Of a DNA stretch of 64,000 nucleotides, positions 44,287 through 53,438 are shown piece by piece. Position 1 is the stretch's first letter. The number at the start of each line of letters is the position of its first letter. Source of the stretch: Pannonibacter phragmitetus DSM 14782 (GTDB lineage Bacteria > Pseudomonadota > Alphaproteobacteria > Rhizobiales > Stappiaceae); contig NZ_KB908215.1 in NCBI RefSeq assembly GCF_000382365.1, forward strand, positions 806,001 through 870,000, read 5' to 3'. A program made the position numbers and the translations under genes. The notes beneath the pieces are model-generated. The model did not search any database and was not told where the DNA came from. It saw only the letters and a program-made list of their open reading frames with translations.

Positions 44287-45209
44287 GCCGCCTTCTCCGA
44301 TGCCTTCTGCTGCTGCCGCTGGAACAGCACGATGGGAATGACCAGAATGAGCAGCAGCACCACCGCCACAGCGGAGGAAACCGGCCAGTCACGGTTGTTG
44401 AAGAACTCAAGCCACAGGGTCTTGCCGATCATCAGCGTCTGCGAGCCGCCAAGCAGATCGGGGATGACGAACTCGCCGACGGCCGGAATGAACACCAGGA
44501 AGCAGCCTGCGATGACACCGGGAAGCGACAGCGGAAAGGTGATCCTCCAGAAGGCTTTCCAGGGCGGGCAGCCCAGGTCCTGAGCAGCCTCGAGCAGGCT
44601 CTCGTCCAGCTTTTCAAGGCTGGCATAAAGCGGCAGCACCAGGAAGGGCAGATAGGAATAGACGATGCCGATATAGACGGCGATGTTGGTGTTCAGGATA
44701 CTGAGCGGCTGGTCGATGACACCCACCCACAGCAGCAGCTGGTTGAGCAGGCCCTCATTCTTCAGGATGCCGATCCAGGCGTAGACGCGGATCAAGAACG
44801 AGGTCCAGAACGGAAGGATGACCAGCATCAGCAGCGTTGGCCGCCAGGACTTCGGGCTGCGGGCCATGCCATAGGCGATCGGGTAGCCCACCAGCAGCGT
44901 GATGAAGGTGGAAACAGCAGCAATAGTGACGCTCGACAGATAGGAGCGCCAGTAGAGGTCATCCTCGATCAGCCAGACATAGTTCTCGAAACTGAGTTCC
45001 GAGAAGGCTTCCTTGAAGCCGTCCCAGCCGGCAGACCAGTCGAACACCGGCGCATAAGGCGGGATCGAGACCGCGACATGCGACAGCGAGATCTTGAAGA
45101 CGATGAAGAAGGGAACAAGGAAGAACAGCATCAGCCAGGCATAGGGAATGCTGATGACCAGCCACTTTCCCAGCTTGCCCTTGAGTTTTTCAAGACCGGT
45201 TTCTTCCAT
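44283..45209 (-). CDS. potH: Putrescine/spermidine ABC transporter permease (PotH/PotB type)
   Basis: This 308-residue permease has six helices and a BPD_transp_1 domain. Family blocks are SIPYAWLMLFFLVPFFIVFK, then PFWTSFLIRVYAWIGILKNE with GLLNQLLLW, and the EAA loop SLLEAAQDLGCPPWKAFWRI. It pairs with PotI. I chose ATG 45209 with a G-rich site upstream; an in-frame TTG at 45227 is less likely. It follows potG by 83 bp and overlaps potI by 4 bp. Confidence 0.9.
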   Translation of the reverse strand: MEETGLEKLKGKLGKWLVISIPYAWLMLFFLVPFFIVFKISLSHVAVSIPPYAPVFDWSAGWDGFKEAFSELSFENYVWLIEDDLYWRSYLSSVTIAAVSTFITLLVGYPIAYGMARSPKSWRPTLLMLVILPFWTSFLIRVYAWIGILKNEGLLNQLLLWVGVIDQPLSILNTNIAVYIGIVYSYLPFLVLPLYASLEKLDESLLEAAQDLGCPPWKAFWRITFPLSLPGVIAGCFLVFIPAVGEFVIPDLLGGSQTLMIGKTLWLEFFNNRDWPVSSAVAVVLLLILVIPIVLFQRQQQKASEKAA

Positions 45210-45292
45210 CGCCCCCGTCCCTTCCAAGAAGCCGTTCCGCAGATGCCTGCAGGATCTGCGGCCTGTGACGCCCAGCGCTCTGCGCTTCTGCC

Positions 45293-46450
45293 TCAGTTTG
45301 TGAGGATCACGCCTGCATCCCGCCCCCAGGACAGGACCACCTTGTCATCCCAGCCGATCGGCCGTTCGACGAGACGGGTGCGGTTGGTCACTGTCGAGCG
45401 CATGGTCATGCCCTCTCCGGCGCGCGAATGGTAGACGGACATGTCGCCCAGATAGGCAATGTCCCAGACTTCGGCGCTCACCTTGTTGACCGCGCCCGGC
45501 TCGTGCGTGCCGTGCTCGATGGTGATTTTTTCGGGACGGACAGCATACCAGACCGTTTCACCTACGGCGGCGCCGGTTTCCTGCAGCGTATCGATGACGA
45601 AGCCGCCATGGTCTCCGCTGACGGACAGTTTCGTTCCGCCTTCGCCGCGCTCGGCCACGGTGGCCTCGATCAGATTGATGTCGCCGATGAAATCGGCCAC
45701 GAAACGGCTGTTCGGCGTTTCGTAGATTTCGGCAGGCGTTGCCACCTGAATGATCTTGCCCGCATCCATGACTGCGATACGGTCGGCCATGGTCATGGCC
45801 TCTTCCTGATCATGCGTGACGACGAGGAAGGTCATCTTAAGCTCTTCCTGAAGCGTCATCAGCTCGAACTGGGTTTCCTCGCGCAGCTTGCGGTCCAGAG
45901 CGCCCAGCGGCTCGTCCAGCAGCAGAACCTTCGGCCGCTTGGCGAGCGAACGGGCGAGCGCGACGCGCTGGCGCTGGCCGCCGGAGAGCTGGTGCGGCTT
46001 GCGCTTGCCGAATTTCTCCAGCTTGGTCAGGCGCAGCATTTCGGCCACGCGCGCCTCGATGTCCGCCTTGGCCATGCCGTCCTGCTTCAGACCGAAGGCG
46101 ATATTGGCCTCGACACTCATATGCGGGAACAGCGCATAGGACTGGAACATCATGTTGACGGGGCGGCGGTAGGGCGGCACGCCGGACAGGCTCTGGCCAT
46201 CCAGCAGGATCTCGCCTTCGGTCGGTGTTTCGAAGCCGGCCAGCATGCGCATCATCGTCGTCTTGCCGCAGCCCGAACCACCGAGCAGGGCGAAGAACTC
46301 GCGCTCATAGATCTTGAGGCTGAGGTTATCAACGGCGGTAAAGTCACCGAAGCGCTTGGTCACATTGCGGAATTCGATGAAAGGGACCGACTGGGGATTT
46401 TCCCAGGGTGCAAAGGACCGCCGTACCGGTCCGATCGGTTTCTTGGCCAA
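45293..46450 (-). CDS. potG: Polyamine ABC transporter ATP-binding protein
   Basis: This 385-residue ATPase powers putrescine import. Walker A is GGSGCGKTT (near residue 59), the signature LSGGQRQRVALARS, and Walker B VLLLDEPLGALD, followed by the switch His in LVVTHDQEEAMT. The C-terminal TOBE domain (about residues 290-380) includes VWYAVRPEKITIEHG. The start is a TTG at 46450, giving a reading MAKKPIGPVRRSF, preceded by GGTGGAA; no ATG is available before the ATPase domain. It lies between potF and potH, as is usual for potFGHI. Confidence 0.92.
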   Translation of the reverse strand: MAKKPIGPVRRSFAPWENPQSVPFIEFRNVTKRFGDFTAVDNLSLKIYEREFFALLGGSGCGKTTMMRMLAGFETPTEGEILLDGQSLSGVPPYRRPVNMMFQSYALFPHMSVEANIAFGLKQDGMAKADIEARVAEMLRLTKLEKFGKRKPHQLSGGQRQRVALARSLAKRPKVLLLDEPLGALDRKLREETQFELMTLQEELKMTFLVVTHDQEEAMTMADRIAVMDAGKIIQVATPAEIYETPNSRFVADFIGDINLIEATVAERGEGGTKLSVSGDHGGFVIDTLQETGAAVGETVWYAVRPEKITIEHGTHEPGAVNKVSAEVWDIAYLGDMSVYHSRAGEGMTMRSTVTNRTRLVERPIGWDDKVVLSWGRDAGVILTN

Positions 46451-46550
46451 ATTCCACCCCCAACGCTACCGGAAATAATCCAGCTTCCCACCCCTTGGGA
46501 TGCCTGGTCAGAAGCCCGGCGCAGCCCGTGCCGCGCCGGGGCAGAGACTG

Positions 46551-47639
46551 TCAGCGGCCGCTCTTGACCTTGGTCCAGACGCGGTTCTGAATGCGGTTGA
46601 TCTTCGCATCCTTGGTCGACACGGTGTAGAGCTTCTGGATCGTCTCCGCATCCGGGTAGATGGCGGTGTCTTCCAGGACTTCCTTGTTCAGCAGCGGCTG
46701 GCTGTCCTTGTTGCCATTGGCATAGAACACATAGTTGGACGCCTTGGCGATGACTTCCGGACGCATCATGTAGTTCAGGAACTCATGCGCCTCGGCAACG
46801 TTCTTGGCGTCAGCCGGGATCGCCATGTTGTCGAACCACATCAGCGCGCCTTCCTTCGGGATCGTGTACTCGACGGTGACGCCATTGTTGGCTTCTGCGG
46901 CACGGTCGCGCGCCTGCAGGATGTCCCCGGACCAGCCCACGGCGATGCAGGCATCACCATTGGCCAGTGCGTTGATGTACTCCGAAGAATGGAACTTGGT
47001 GATGTACGGCTTGATCGTCGCAAGCAGCTCGCCGGCCTTTTCGATGTCATCAGCATTGTCGCTGTCCGGGTTGAGACCCAGATAGTTCAGCGCTGCCGGA
47101 ATGATTTCTTCCGGCGTGTCGAGCACGAAGATGCCGCAGTCGGCAAATTTGGAGACTACCTCCGGCTTGAACACCAGATCCCAGCTGCCGATCGGAGCGT
47201 CAGGCATGCGCTCCTTGATCTTGTCGACGTTGTAGCCGATGCCGGTGGTGCCCCACATGTAGTTGATGGCATGCTCGTTGCCCGGGTCATACTTGGTCAG
47301 GCGCTCGGAAATTTCCGGCCACATGTGCACGAGGTTCGGCAGTTTGGACTTGTCGAGCTTCTGGAACACACCAGCCTGGATCTGGCGGCCAAGGAAAGTG
47401 CCCGTCGGAACCACGATGTCATAGCCGGTGCCACCGGCCAGCAGCTTGGTCTCGACCGTCTCGTTGCTGTCAAAGACGTCGTAGACGACGCGGATGCCGG
47501 TCTCCTTGGTGAAGTCAGTCAGGATCGATTCGTCGATATAATCCGACCAGTTGTAGACATTCACCACGCGCTCCTGCGCGGTTGCAGTGCCTGCCAGAAT
47601 GGCGGTGAGCGCGACACCTGAAAGAATGACCTTCAACAT
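46551..47639 (-). CDS. potF: Putrescine-binding periplasmic protein
   Basis: This 362-residue exported protein captures putrescine or a related polyamine for PotGHI. The signal peptide is residues 1-21 (MLKVILSGVALTAILAG, cleavage after ATAQ region). The mature start ERVVNVYNWSDYIDESILTD is the hallmark of PotD/PotF. Further family blocks are YDIVVPTGTFLGRQIQAGVF, AINYMWGTTGIGYNVDKIKE and AVGWSGDILQARDRA. ATG 47639 was chosen because it starts the signal peptide; a longer frame to 47690 would not. It is transcribed after the puuA-like gene with 204 bp between them, so it may have its own promoter. Confidence 0.92.
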   Translation of the reverse strand: MLKVILSGVALTAILAGTATAQERVVNVYNWSDYIDESILTDFTKETGIRVVYDVFDSNETVETKLLAGGTGYDIVVPTGTFLGRQIQAGVFQKLDKSKLPNLVHMWPEISERLTKYDPGNEHAINYMWGTTGIGYNVDKIKERMPDAPIGSWDLVFKPEVVSKFADCGIFVLDTPEEIIPAALNYLGLNPDSDNADDIEKAGELLATIKPYITKFHSSEYINALANGDACIAVGWSGDILQARDRAAEANNGVTVEYTIPKEGALMWFDNMAIPADAKNVAEAHEFLNYMMRPEVIAKASNYVFYANGNKDSQPLLNKEVLEDTAIYPDAETIQKLYTVSTKDAKINRIQNRVWTKVKSGR

Positions 47640-47843
47640 CTGTTCCGTCTCCACTGATTGCAGCGGGCCTGCGCCCGGTTTTTCTCGCATAGCCGCCGTG
47701 CCGGAGGCGTGGCCGCGACCGGCCAGCGTCTATGCCATTGCCAGTGAGACTAGAAGCGAAATCTCAAAGGCTCAACAGCTTGATAGCCCTCCGGCGATCA
47801 TTTTTGCGGCACCCTCCGCCTTTCCTTTCAGCACGGTTGCACG

Positions 47844-49229
47844 TCACAAATATGTCTGCCGCTCCAGGCTGGAAATCTCGCGGCCAAAAGACGTCAGTTC
47901 CTCGCGCTTGATGTCAGTCAGGACCTTGTGCATGTGGGCCCCGACCGCTTCCTTCATCCGCTCCGAGGCAACGAAGGCATCGATGGCTTCATCCATCCAG
48001 GGCGTCAGGCGCTTGTAGCCCTTCTCATAGGCGTTGCCCTCGACCGGCGGCGGCGGCATCACCCCGGCGCTGATGCCTTCCAGCATCCCTGCAATGACAC
48101 CGGTGAGCACCAGATAGGGGTTGGCATCTGCGCCCGCGATCCTGTGCTCGATGCGCGAGGCAGCCGGCTTGCTGGCCGGAACGCGTAAGGCCACCGAGCG
48201 GTTGTCATAGCCCCAGCAGATCGATGTCGGTGCGTAGGAACCCGGCTGCATGCGGCGGAAGCCGTTGAAAGTGGAGATATAGAGCAGCAGCGACTGGGGC
48301 ATGGTGTCGAGCAGACCGGCGATGGCGTGCTGGAGGCGTGTCTCCCCCTCCACCGGGTCAGCGAAAATGTTGCCTTGCTCGTTCTCCAGCGACACGTGCA
48401 CATGCATGCCGTTGCCGGGCCAGTCGACGAACGGCTTGGCCATGAACGAAGCCTTGAGGCTGTGCTTGCGGGCAACACCCGCCACGAGCCGGCGCAGCAG
48501 CACGGCATCATCGGCGGCCATCAGCGCATCGCGCCGGTGATGCAGGTTAAGCTCGAACTGTCCGGGCGCTGCTTCCGACACGGCCGCATCGGCCGGAATG
48601 CCCTGCAACTCGGCACCGCGCCGGATCTCGTCCACCAGCGTCATCAGCGATTCAAGATCCGACAGGGCATACATGTTCTGCCGGGCCGGGCCGAGATGGG
48701 TGGCAAAGACCGGCTTCGGCGGCCCGCTCCAGTCGCCTTCGCTTTCCTCGAAGAGATAGAATTCCAGTTCGAAGGCCGCCGTCGCCGACAGTCCGTGGCT
48801 GGCGAGCTTGCCGTTCATCCGGTCCAGCACATGGCGCGGGTCGATGAGGAAGGGTTTGCCCTCCCGGTCATACATGTGCATCAGAACCTGTGCCGTCTTG
48901 CGGGCGGCCCAGGGCACCAGTGTCAGCGTGCGGGCAATCGGCCAGCACACGCCGTCCATATCGCCCGTCTCGATGTGAAGGCCGGTTTCCTCCACCTCAC
49001 GCCCCCAGACGTCCACGCCGAACAGCGCGAAGGGCAGCGCAACGCCTTCCTCGAACACCTTGCGGATTGCCGTGCCAGGCAGCCACTTGCCGCGCAGCAC
49101 GCCATTGGTGTCCGGCAGGATCACCTCAAAGGTGTCGATGTCCGGGTGCTCAGCCAGAAAGCGCTCCAGCACCTCCTCCCAACCCTCATCCTCCGGGCGC
49201 ACCCAGGTCTGGCGGGGAATCGTATGCAT
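47844..49229 (-). CDS. puuA: Gamma-glutamylputrescine synthetase-like glutamine synthetase family protein (copy 1)
   Basis: This 461-residue GS-fold ligase probably couples glutamate to putrescine using ATP, starting the Puu catabolic route. Evidence is the GS beta-grasp start IDTFEVILPDTNGVLRGKWL and the catalytic domain blocks AAFELEFYLFEESEGDW and EAAPGQFELNLHHRRDALMA. The ATP/glutamate site region MAKPFVDWPGNGMHVHVSLE and NRSVALRVPASKPAASRIEH follow. The motif GNGMHVHVSL is characteristic of the PuuA branch rather than housekeeping GlnA, which has a different His loop and an adenylylation tyrosine. AAGGAGAG precedes the ATG. It is divergent from a GntR regulator and upstream of potFGHI. 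Confidence 0.85.
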   Translation of the reverse strand: MHTIPRQTWVRPEDEGWEEVLERFLAEHPDIDTFEVILPDTNGVLRGKWLPGTAIRKVFEEGVALPFALFGVDVWGREVEETGLHIETGDMDGVCWPIARTLTLVPWAARKTAQVLMHMYDREGKPFLIDPRHVLDRMNGKLASHGLSATAAFELEFYLFEESEGDWSGPPKPVFATHLGPARQNMYALSDLESLMTLVDEIRRGAELQGIPADAAVSEAAPGQFELNLHHRRDALMAADDAVLLRRLVAGVARKHSLKASFMAKPFVDWPGNGMHVHVSLENEQGNIFADPVEGETRLQHAIAGLLDTMPQSLLLYISTFNGFRRMQPGSYAPTSICWGYDNRSVALRVPASKPAASRIEHRIAGADANPYLVLTGVIAGMLEGISAGVMPPPPVEGNAYEKGYKRLTPWMDEAIDAFVASERMKEAVGAHMHKVLTDIKREELTSFGREISSLERQTYL

Positions 49230-49298
49230 GATGGCTCTCCTTCCGGCGTCAGCGGTGTCCGCACGGCCTTGTGGCCCGCAGTTGCACCGTGAGGCAAA

Positions 49299-49308
49299 TT
49301 GTGATCAC
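49299..49308. promoter_or_regulatory. Operator candidate TTGTGATCAC before puuA
   Basis: TTGTGATCAC lies in the divergent region of puuA and the GntR gene, about 70 bp before the puuA start. The GTGATCAC core (49301-49308) is identical to that of the 18-bp palindrome at 50151-50168, which stands before the second glutamine-synthetase-like gene. Confidence 0.55.
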
Positions 49309-49389
49309 GTTGCAGAAGGACTGTCAAGCGCGTCTGCCCAAGCGGCAAGCATGCCTGCCTGAAATGCAAGACCGAAAGGGCCAGCCAAA

Positions 49390-50142
49390 GTGGCAAAGAC
49401 CGGAGCCTCGAACGAGCCCCCGCCAGCGGGTGCTGCAGCACACCGCCCCCAGGAGCAGGGCTATGAAAAAACCGCCGAGCGCGGTGTGGCGCGCGGCCAT
49501 GTGGACCGCAGCATCCGCCACGCTCTGATCACGGGCCGCTTCATACCCGGCAAGGCCGTGACCTTGCGCGGCCTTGCTGCCGAGCTTGGCGTCAGCCCGA
49601 TGCCGGTGCGCGAGGTGATCCAGCGGCTGGCTGCCGAAAACGCCCTGTCGATCCGGGCCAGCGGCCGGGTGCAGGTGCCGGACATGACGCCCGAGCGCTT
49701 TGACGAGATCCTGCGCGCCCGTCTGCTGCTGGAACCGGAGCTGGCCCGCCGCGCCCTTCCCGCCCTAGGCAAGGCCGATGCGAAGGAGCTCGAGGACATC
49801 GACAACCGCATGGATGTCAGCATCGCCAGCGGCGATGCGGAAGGCTACATGCGGCTCAACCATGCCTTCCACTTCCGCATCTATTCCGCCGCCCGCTCCA
49901 CGGTGCTGCTGCCTTTGGTGGAGAGCCTATGGCTGCAATTCGCCCCCTTCATGCGCACCGTCTATGGGCGCCTTGGCACGGCCGTTCTGGTGGACCATCA
50001 CAAGGAGGCCATAGCTGCCATCCGCCAGCGCAAGGACGAGGCGCTCGCCGCCGCCATTGCTGCAGACATTCAGGATGGCATGGACTTCATCGAACAGGCC
50101 CAGGGACGGACCGGCCAACCGGCTCGAACAGAAAACAGTTGA
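49390..50142 (+). CDS. GntR-family regulator with FCD domain, probable polyamine-regulon repressor
   Basis: This 250-residue regulator starts with a disordered stretch (residues 1-35). The winged-HTH follows (HALITGRFIPGKAVTLRGLA and LGVSPMPVREVIQRLAAENA) with an FCD domain at ~100-230 (ILRARLLLEPELARRALPAL, MRLNHAFHFRIYSAA, VDHHKEAIAAIRQR). The conserved Asp/His metal-binding set of FCD is present. It is divergent from puuA and directly upstream of the second ligase and the aminotransferase. GTGATCAC-centred palindromes flank it on both sides, so it likely controls both units. The start is GTG 49390; the upstream site is weak. The polyamine effector is inferred. Confidence 0.85.
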   Translation: MAKTGASNEPPPAGAAAHRPQEQGYEKTAERGVARGHVDRSIRHALITGRFIPGKAVTLRGLAAELGVSPMPVREVIQRLAAENALSIRASGRVQVPDMTPERFDEILRARLLLEPELARRALPALGKADAKELEDIDNRMDVSIASGDAEGYMRLNHAFHFRIYSAARSTVLLPLVESLWLQFAPFMRTVYGRLGTAVLVDHHKEAIAAIRQRKDEALAAAIAADIQDGMDFIEQAQGRTGQPARTENS

Positions 50143-50150
50143 CCGCACGC

Positions 50151-50168
50151 ATTTTGTGATCACAAAAT
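50151..50168. promoter_or_regulatory. 18-bp perfect palindromic operator before the second GS-like gene
   Basis: ATTTTGTGATCACAAAAT is a perfect palindrome 8 bp after the GntR stop and 163 bp before the next gene. Its centre matches the TTGTGATCAC site before puuA. It is a strong candidate binding site for the adjacent GntR/FCD protein. Confidence 0.7.
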
Positions 50169-50330
50169 CAGAATAACTGGACGGACGAGGATGCAGCTCA
50201 TCAACCGGCAAGAGGAACCGGAAAACTGCATCTGCTTGACGGAACGCCATCCGGGCGCAAGATGCCTGCGCCCGGCGTTGCAATGCGGCATGCGCCAATC
50301 CGGGCTGACACCGATATGCAGGAGCCCAGC

Positions 50331-51725
50331 GTGAGCAAGAAGAAGAAAGCCCAGCCCGTGACGAGCCCGCGCGGCGTGGCGGATATGGCGGCGGCCCAGA
50401 CCTGGCTTGCCGAGCGTGGCATCGAAGACATCGAATGTATTGCCCCGGACCTTGCCGGCGTTGCACGCGGCAAGATGATGCCGGCGGAGAAATTTCTCTC
50501 CGGCCCGGTCATGACCATGCCGTCCTCGATCTTCGCCCAGACGATTTCCGGTGACTATCCGGAGGATGATGACCGTTTCCAGCACAATCCGATCGACGGC
50601 GACCTCTATTTCCGCCCCGACTATTCGACGCTGACCACCGTTCCGTGGGAAACCGATCCGACGGCGCAGCTGATCCACGATGCCTACACCCGTGACGGCA
50701 TTCCGGTGGAGACCGCGCCGCGCAACGTGCTCAAGCGCGTGCTCGGCCTTTATGAGGAAAAGGGCTGGCAGCCGGTGATCGCGCCGGAAATCGAGTTCTA
50801 TCTCGTGCGCCCCAACACCGACCCAGATTACCCGCTGGAGCCGCCGACCGGCCGGTCGGGCCGCCCGGAAGCCGGACGCCAGTCCTATTCCATCTCGGCG
50901 CTGAACGAGTTCGATGATCTCATCGACGATATCTACGACCTGTCGGAAAAGCAGGGGCTGGAAATCGACACGCTGATCCACGAGGAAGGCGCGGCGCAGA
51001 TGGAGATCAACCTGCGCCACGGCCATCCGCTGGAACTGGCCGATCAGGTGTTCCTGTTCAAGCGCACCATCCGCGAAGCAGCGCTGCGGCATGACATGTA
51101 TGCCACCTTCATGGCCAAGCCCATGTCGAACCAGCCGGGCTCTGCCATGCACATCCACCAGTCGCTGACGGACATGGAGACCGGCCGCAACATCTTCTCC
51201 AACGAGGATGGCGAGGCGACGCGCGAGTTCCTGTCCTTCATCGCCGGCCACCAGCAGTACCTGCCGAACGTGACCTGCCTGATGGCCCCTTACGTGAACT
51301 CCTACCGCCGCTTCTCCCGCAACACGGCGGCACCGGTCAACGTCTACTGGGGCTACGACAACCGCACGGTCGGCCTGCGCGTGCCCTATTCCAAGCCCGA
51401 TGCACGCCGCCTCGAAAACCGGGTGCCCGGCTCGGATGTGAACCCCTATCTCGCCATCGCGGCCTCCCTCGCCTGCGGCTATCTCGGCATCGAGGGCAAG
51501 CTGCAGCCGGATGAGCCGCGCATGTCCGATGCCAGCAACATCCAGCAGTCGCTGCCGCGCGGCCTGATCGAGGCGGTGACGCTTTTCGAGGAATGCGAGG
51601 AACTCACCGAGGTCTTCGGCGAGAAGTTCGTCGCCACCTACCGGGCGATCAAGCAGGAAGAGTTTGAGACCTTCATGTCCGTGATCAGCCCCTGGGAGCG
51701 GGAATACCTCCTGCTCAATGTCTGA
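50331..51725 (+). CDS. Gamma-glutamylpolyamine synthetase-like glutamine synthetase family protein (copy 2)
   Basis: This 464-residue GS-fold ligase is a second member of the PuuA/SpuI-like group. Family blocks are IECIAPDLAGVARGKMMPAE, PVIAPEIEFYLVRPNTDPDY, HEEGAAQMEINLRHGHPLEL, MAKPMSNQPGSAMHIHQSLT and NRTVGLRVPYSKPDARRLEN. The substitution SAMHIHQS for the PuuA GNGMHVHVS loop suggests a different amine substrate from copy 1. I chose GTG 50331 because AGGAG is 6 nt upstream; ATG 50316 is just before that site and would overlap it. It is followed by a class III aminotransferase gene. The exact substrate (putrescine, another polyamine or ethanolamine) is not determined. Confidence 0.85.
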   Translation: MSKKKKAQPVTSPRGVADMAAAQTWLAERGIEDIECIAPDLAGVARGKMMPAEKFLSGPVMTMPSSIFAQTISGDYPEDDDRFQHNPIDGDLYFRPDYSTLTTVPWETDPTAQLIHDAYTRDGIPVETAPRNVLKRVLGLYEEKGWQPVIAPEIEFYLVRPNTDPDYPLEPPTGRSGRPEAGRQSYSISALNEFDDLIDDIYDLSEKQGLEIDTLIHEEGAAQMEINLRHGHPLELADQVFLFKRTIREAALRHDMYATFMAKPMSNQPGSAMHIHQSLTDMETGRNIFSNEDGEATREFLSFIAGHQQYLPNVTCLMAPYVNSYRRFSRNTAAPVNVYWGYDNRTVGLRVPYSKPDARRLENRVPGSDVNPYLAIAASLACGYLGIEGKLQPDEPRMSDASNIQQSLPRGLIEAVTLFEECEELTEVFGEKFVATYRAIKQEEFETFMSVISPWEREYLLLNV

Positions 51726-51731
51726 AATCCC

Positions 51732-51766
51732 GCCGGGCGGGGGCGCAACTCCAGCCCCTGCCCGGC
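51732..51766 (+). terminator. Hairpin between the GS-like and aminotransferase genes
   Basis: A 13-bp stem (51732-51744 with 51754-51766, one G-U pair) sits 6 bp after the stop, without a T tract. It may be an attenuator or an mRNA-processing element inside the operon. Confidence 0.5.
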
Positions 51767-51789
51767 CTTAACGCCCGACGGAGCCTGAA

Positions 51790-53187
51790 ATGACCGGTGT
51801 ATCCAACCGCTACCCGACCGCAGAGCTGCGTGCCCTTGATGCGGCACATCATTTCCATCCCTTCACGGATACGCTCCAGCTCAATGCGGAAGGCAGCCGG
51901 GTGATCACCAATGCCAAGGGCGTTTGGCTGACCGATTCCGATGGCAACCGCATTCTGGACGGCATGGCCGGCCTGTGGTGCGCCCAGATCGGCCATGGCC
52001 GCGAGGAAGTCGCCGAGGCGGTTTACAAGCAGATGCTGGAACTGCCCTACTACAACACCTTCTTCAAGACGACCCATCCGCCGGTCATCGCCCTGTCGGA
52101 GAAGCTGGCGGAAATCGCCCCGCCGAATTTCAACCGCACCTTTTTCTGTTCGTCCGGCTCCGAGGCCAACGACACCGTATTCCGCATGGTCCGCTTCTAC
52201 TGGGACCAGATGGGCAAGCCCGGGAAGAAGGTGATCATCGGCCGCTGGAACGGCTATCACGGCTCGACGCTGGCCGGCACCAGCCTTGGCGGCATGAAGG
52301 CGATGCACGAGCAGGGCGATTTGCCGGTGCCGGGCGTGCGCCACATCGACCAGCCCTACTGGTTCGGCGAGGGCGGCGACATGTCTCCGGAAGACTTCGG
52401 CATCGCCGTCGCCCGCCAGCTTGAGCGTGCGATTGACGAGATCGGTGAGGACAAGGTGGCTGCCTTCATCGCCGAGCCGATTCAGGGGGCTGGCGGCGTC
52501 ATCATTCCGCCCTCGACCTACTGGCCGGAAATCTCCCGCATCCTGAAGGAACGCGACATTCTTTTCGTCGCCGACGAGGTGATCTGCGGCTTTGGCCGCC
52601 TCGGCACCTGGTTCGGCTCCGAGTATTTCGGCATTGAGCCGGACCTGATGCCAATCGCCAAGGGCCTGACTTCCGGCTACCTGCCCATGGGCGGCGTGCT
52701 GGTGTCGGACAAGGTGGCAGAAGGCGTCATCGGCAAGGGCGGCGAGTTCTATCACGGCTACACCTACTCCGGCCACCCGGCCTGCGCGGCCGCAGCTCTG
52801 GTCAATCTTGAGATCATCCAGCGCGAGAAGCTGGTGGAGCGGGTGGCCAATGACATCGGCCCCTACCTGCAGGCCCGCTGGCGTGCGCTTGGCGATCATC
52901 CGCTGGTGGGTGAAGCCCGCATGACCGGGCTTGTCGGCGCGCTGGAGCTGGTACCGGAAAAGGGCAACCGCAAGAAGGCCTTTGCCGACACCGGCACCGT
53001 CGGCACCCTCTGCCGCGACATTTCCTTCGGCAACGGGCTGATCATGCGCGCCGTGCGCGACAGCATGATCATCTCCCCGCCGCTGGTCATCAGCCACGAT
53101 GAAGCCGACCAGCTCGTCGCCCTCGCCCGCAAGACGCTGGACGACACCTGGGCCGAGCTGAAGCGTCAGGGCAAGGTCGCCGCCTGA
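51790..53187 (+). CDS. Class III aminotransferase, putrescine/omega-amino acid type (SpuC-like)
   Basis: This 465-residue PLP enzyme transfers an amino group from a terminal amine to pyruvate or 2-oxoglutarate. The PLP lysine is in MPIAKGLTSGYLPMGG. The cofactor Asp lies in ILFVADEVICGFGRLGTWFG, and the phosphate loop in FFCSSGSEANDTVFRMVRFY. The beginning HHFHPFTDTLQLNAEGSRVI is typical of the SpuC/beta-alanine-pyruvate group. It lies 65 bp after the GS-like ligase gene and is probably co-transcribed. I infer a role in breaking down putrescine or its derivative. GGAG precedes the ATG. Substrate specificity inside this group is poorly predictable from sequence. Confidence 0.88.
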   Translation: MTGVSNRYPTAELRALDAAHHFHPFTDTLQLNAEGSRVITNAKGVWLTDSDGNRILDGMAGLWCAQIGHGREEVAEAVYKQMLELPYYNTFFKTTHPPVIALSEKLAEIAPPNFNRTFFCSSGSEANDTVFRMVRFYWDQMGKPGKKVIIGRWNGYHGSTLAGTSLGGMKAMHEQGDLPVPGVRHIDQPYWFGEGGDMSPEDFGIAVARQLERAIDEIGEDKVAAFIAEPIQGAGGVIIPPSTYWPEISRILKERDILFVADEVICGFGRLGTWFGSEYFGIEPDLMPIAKGLTSGYLPMGGVLVSDKVAEGVIGKGGEFYHGYTYSGHPACAAAALVNLEIIQREKLVERVANDIGPYLQARWRALGDHPLVGEARMTGLVGALELVPEKGNRKKAFADTGTVGTLCRDISFGNGLIMRAVRDSMIISPPLVISHDEADQLVALARKTLDDTWAELKRQGKVAA

Positions 53188-53438
53188 AACGGCCAACTTC
53201 GCAAGATCGCATGGTCCGCCGCATGGCCGCCGCCCTGCGGGGGATTTTGCATTCAAGGCTCATTTCACTGCGCGCCCATCTCCTGCCACAAACCTGTTGA
53301 ACATTATCATTCCGTAACGTGACCGCCATCACAGTGGAACAACACGGCTCCGGCTACGTTGTCACCATGAACTCAAGACAGAGCTGCCCGTCTGGCCCGG
53401 CCAGAAAGGCAGAATCTTCCGGAGAAGGGGGCTTCGCC

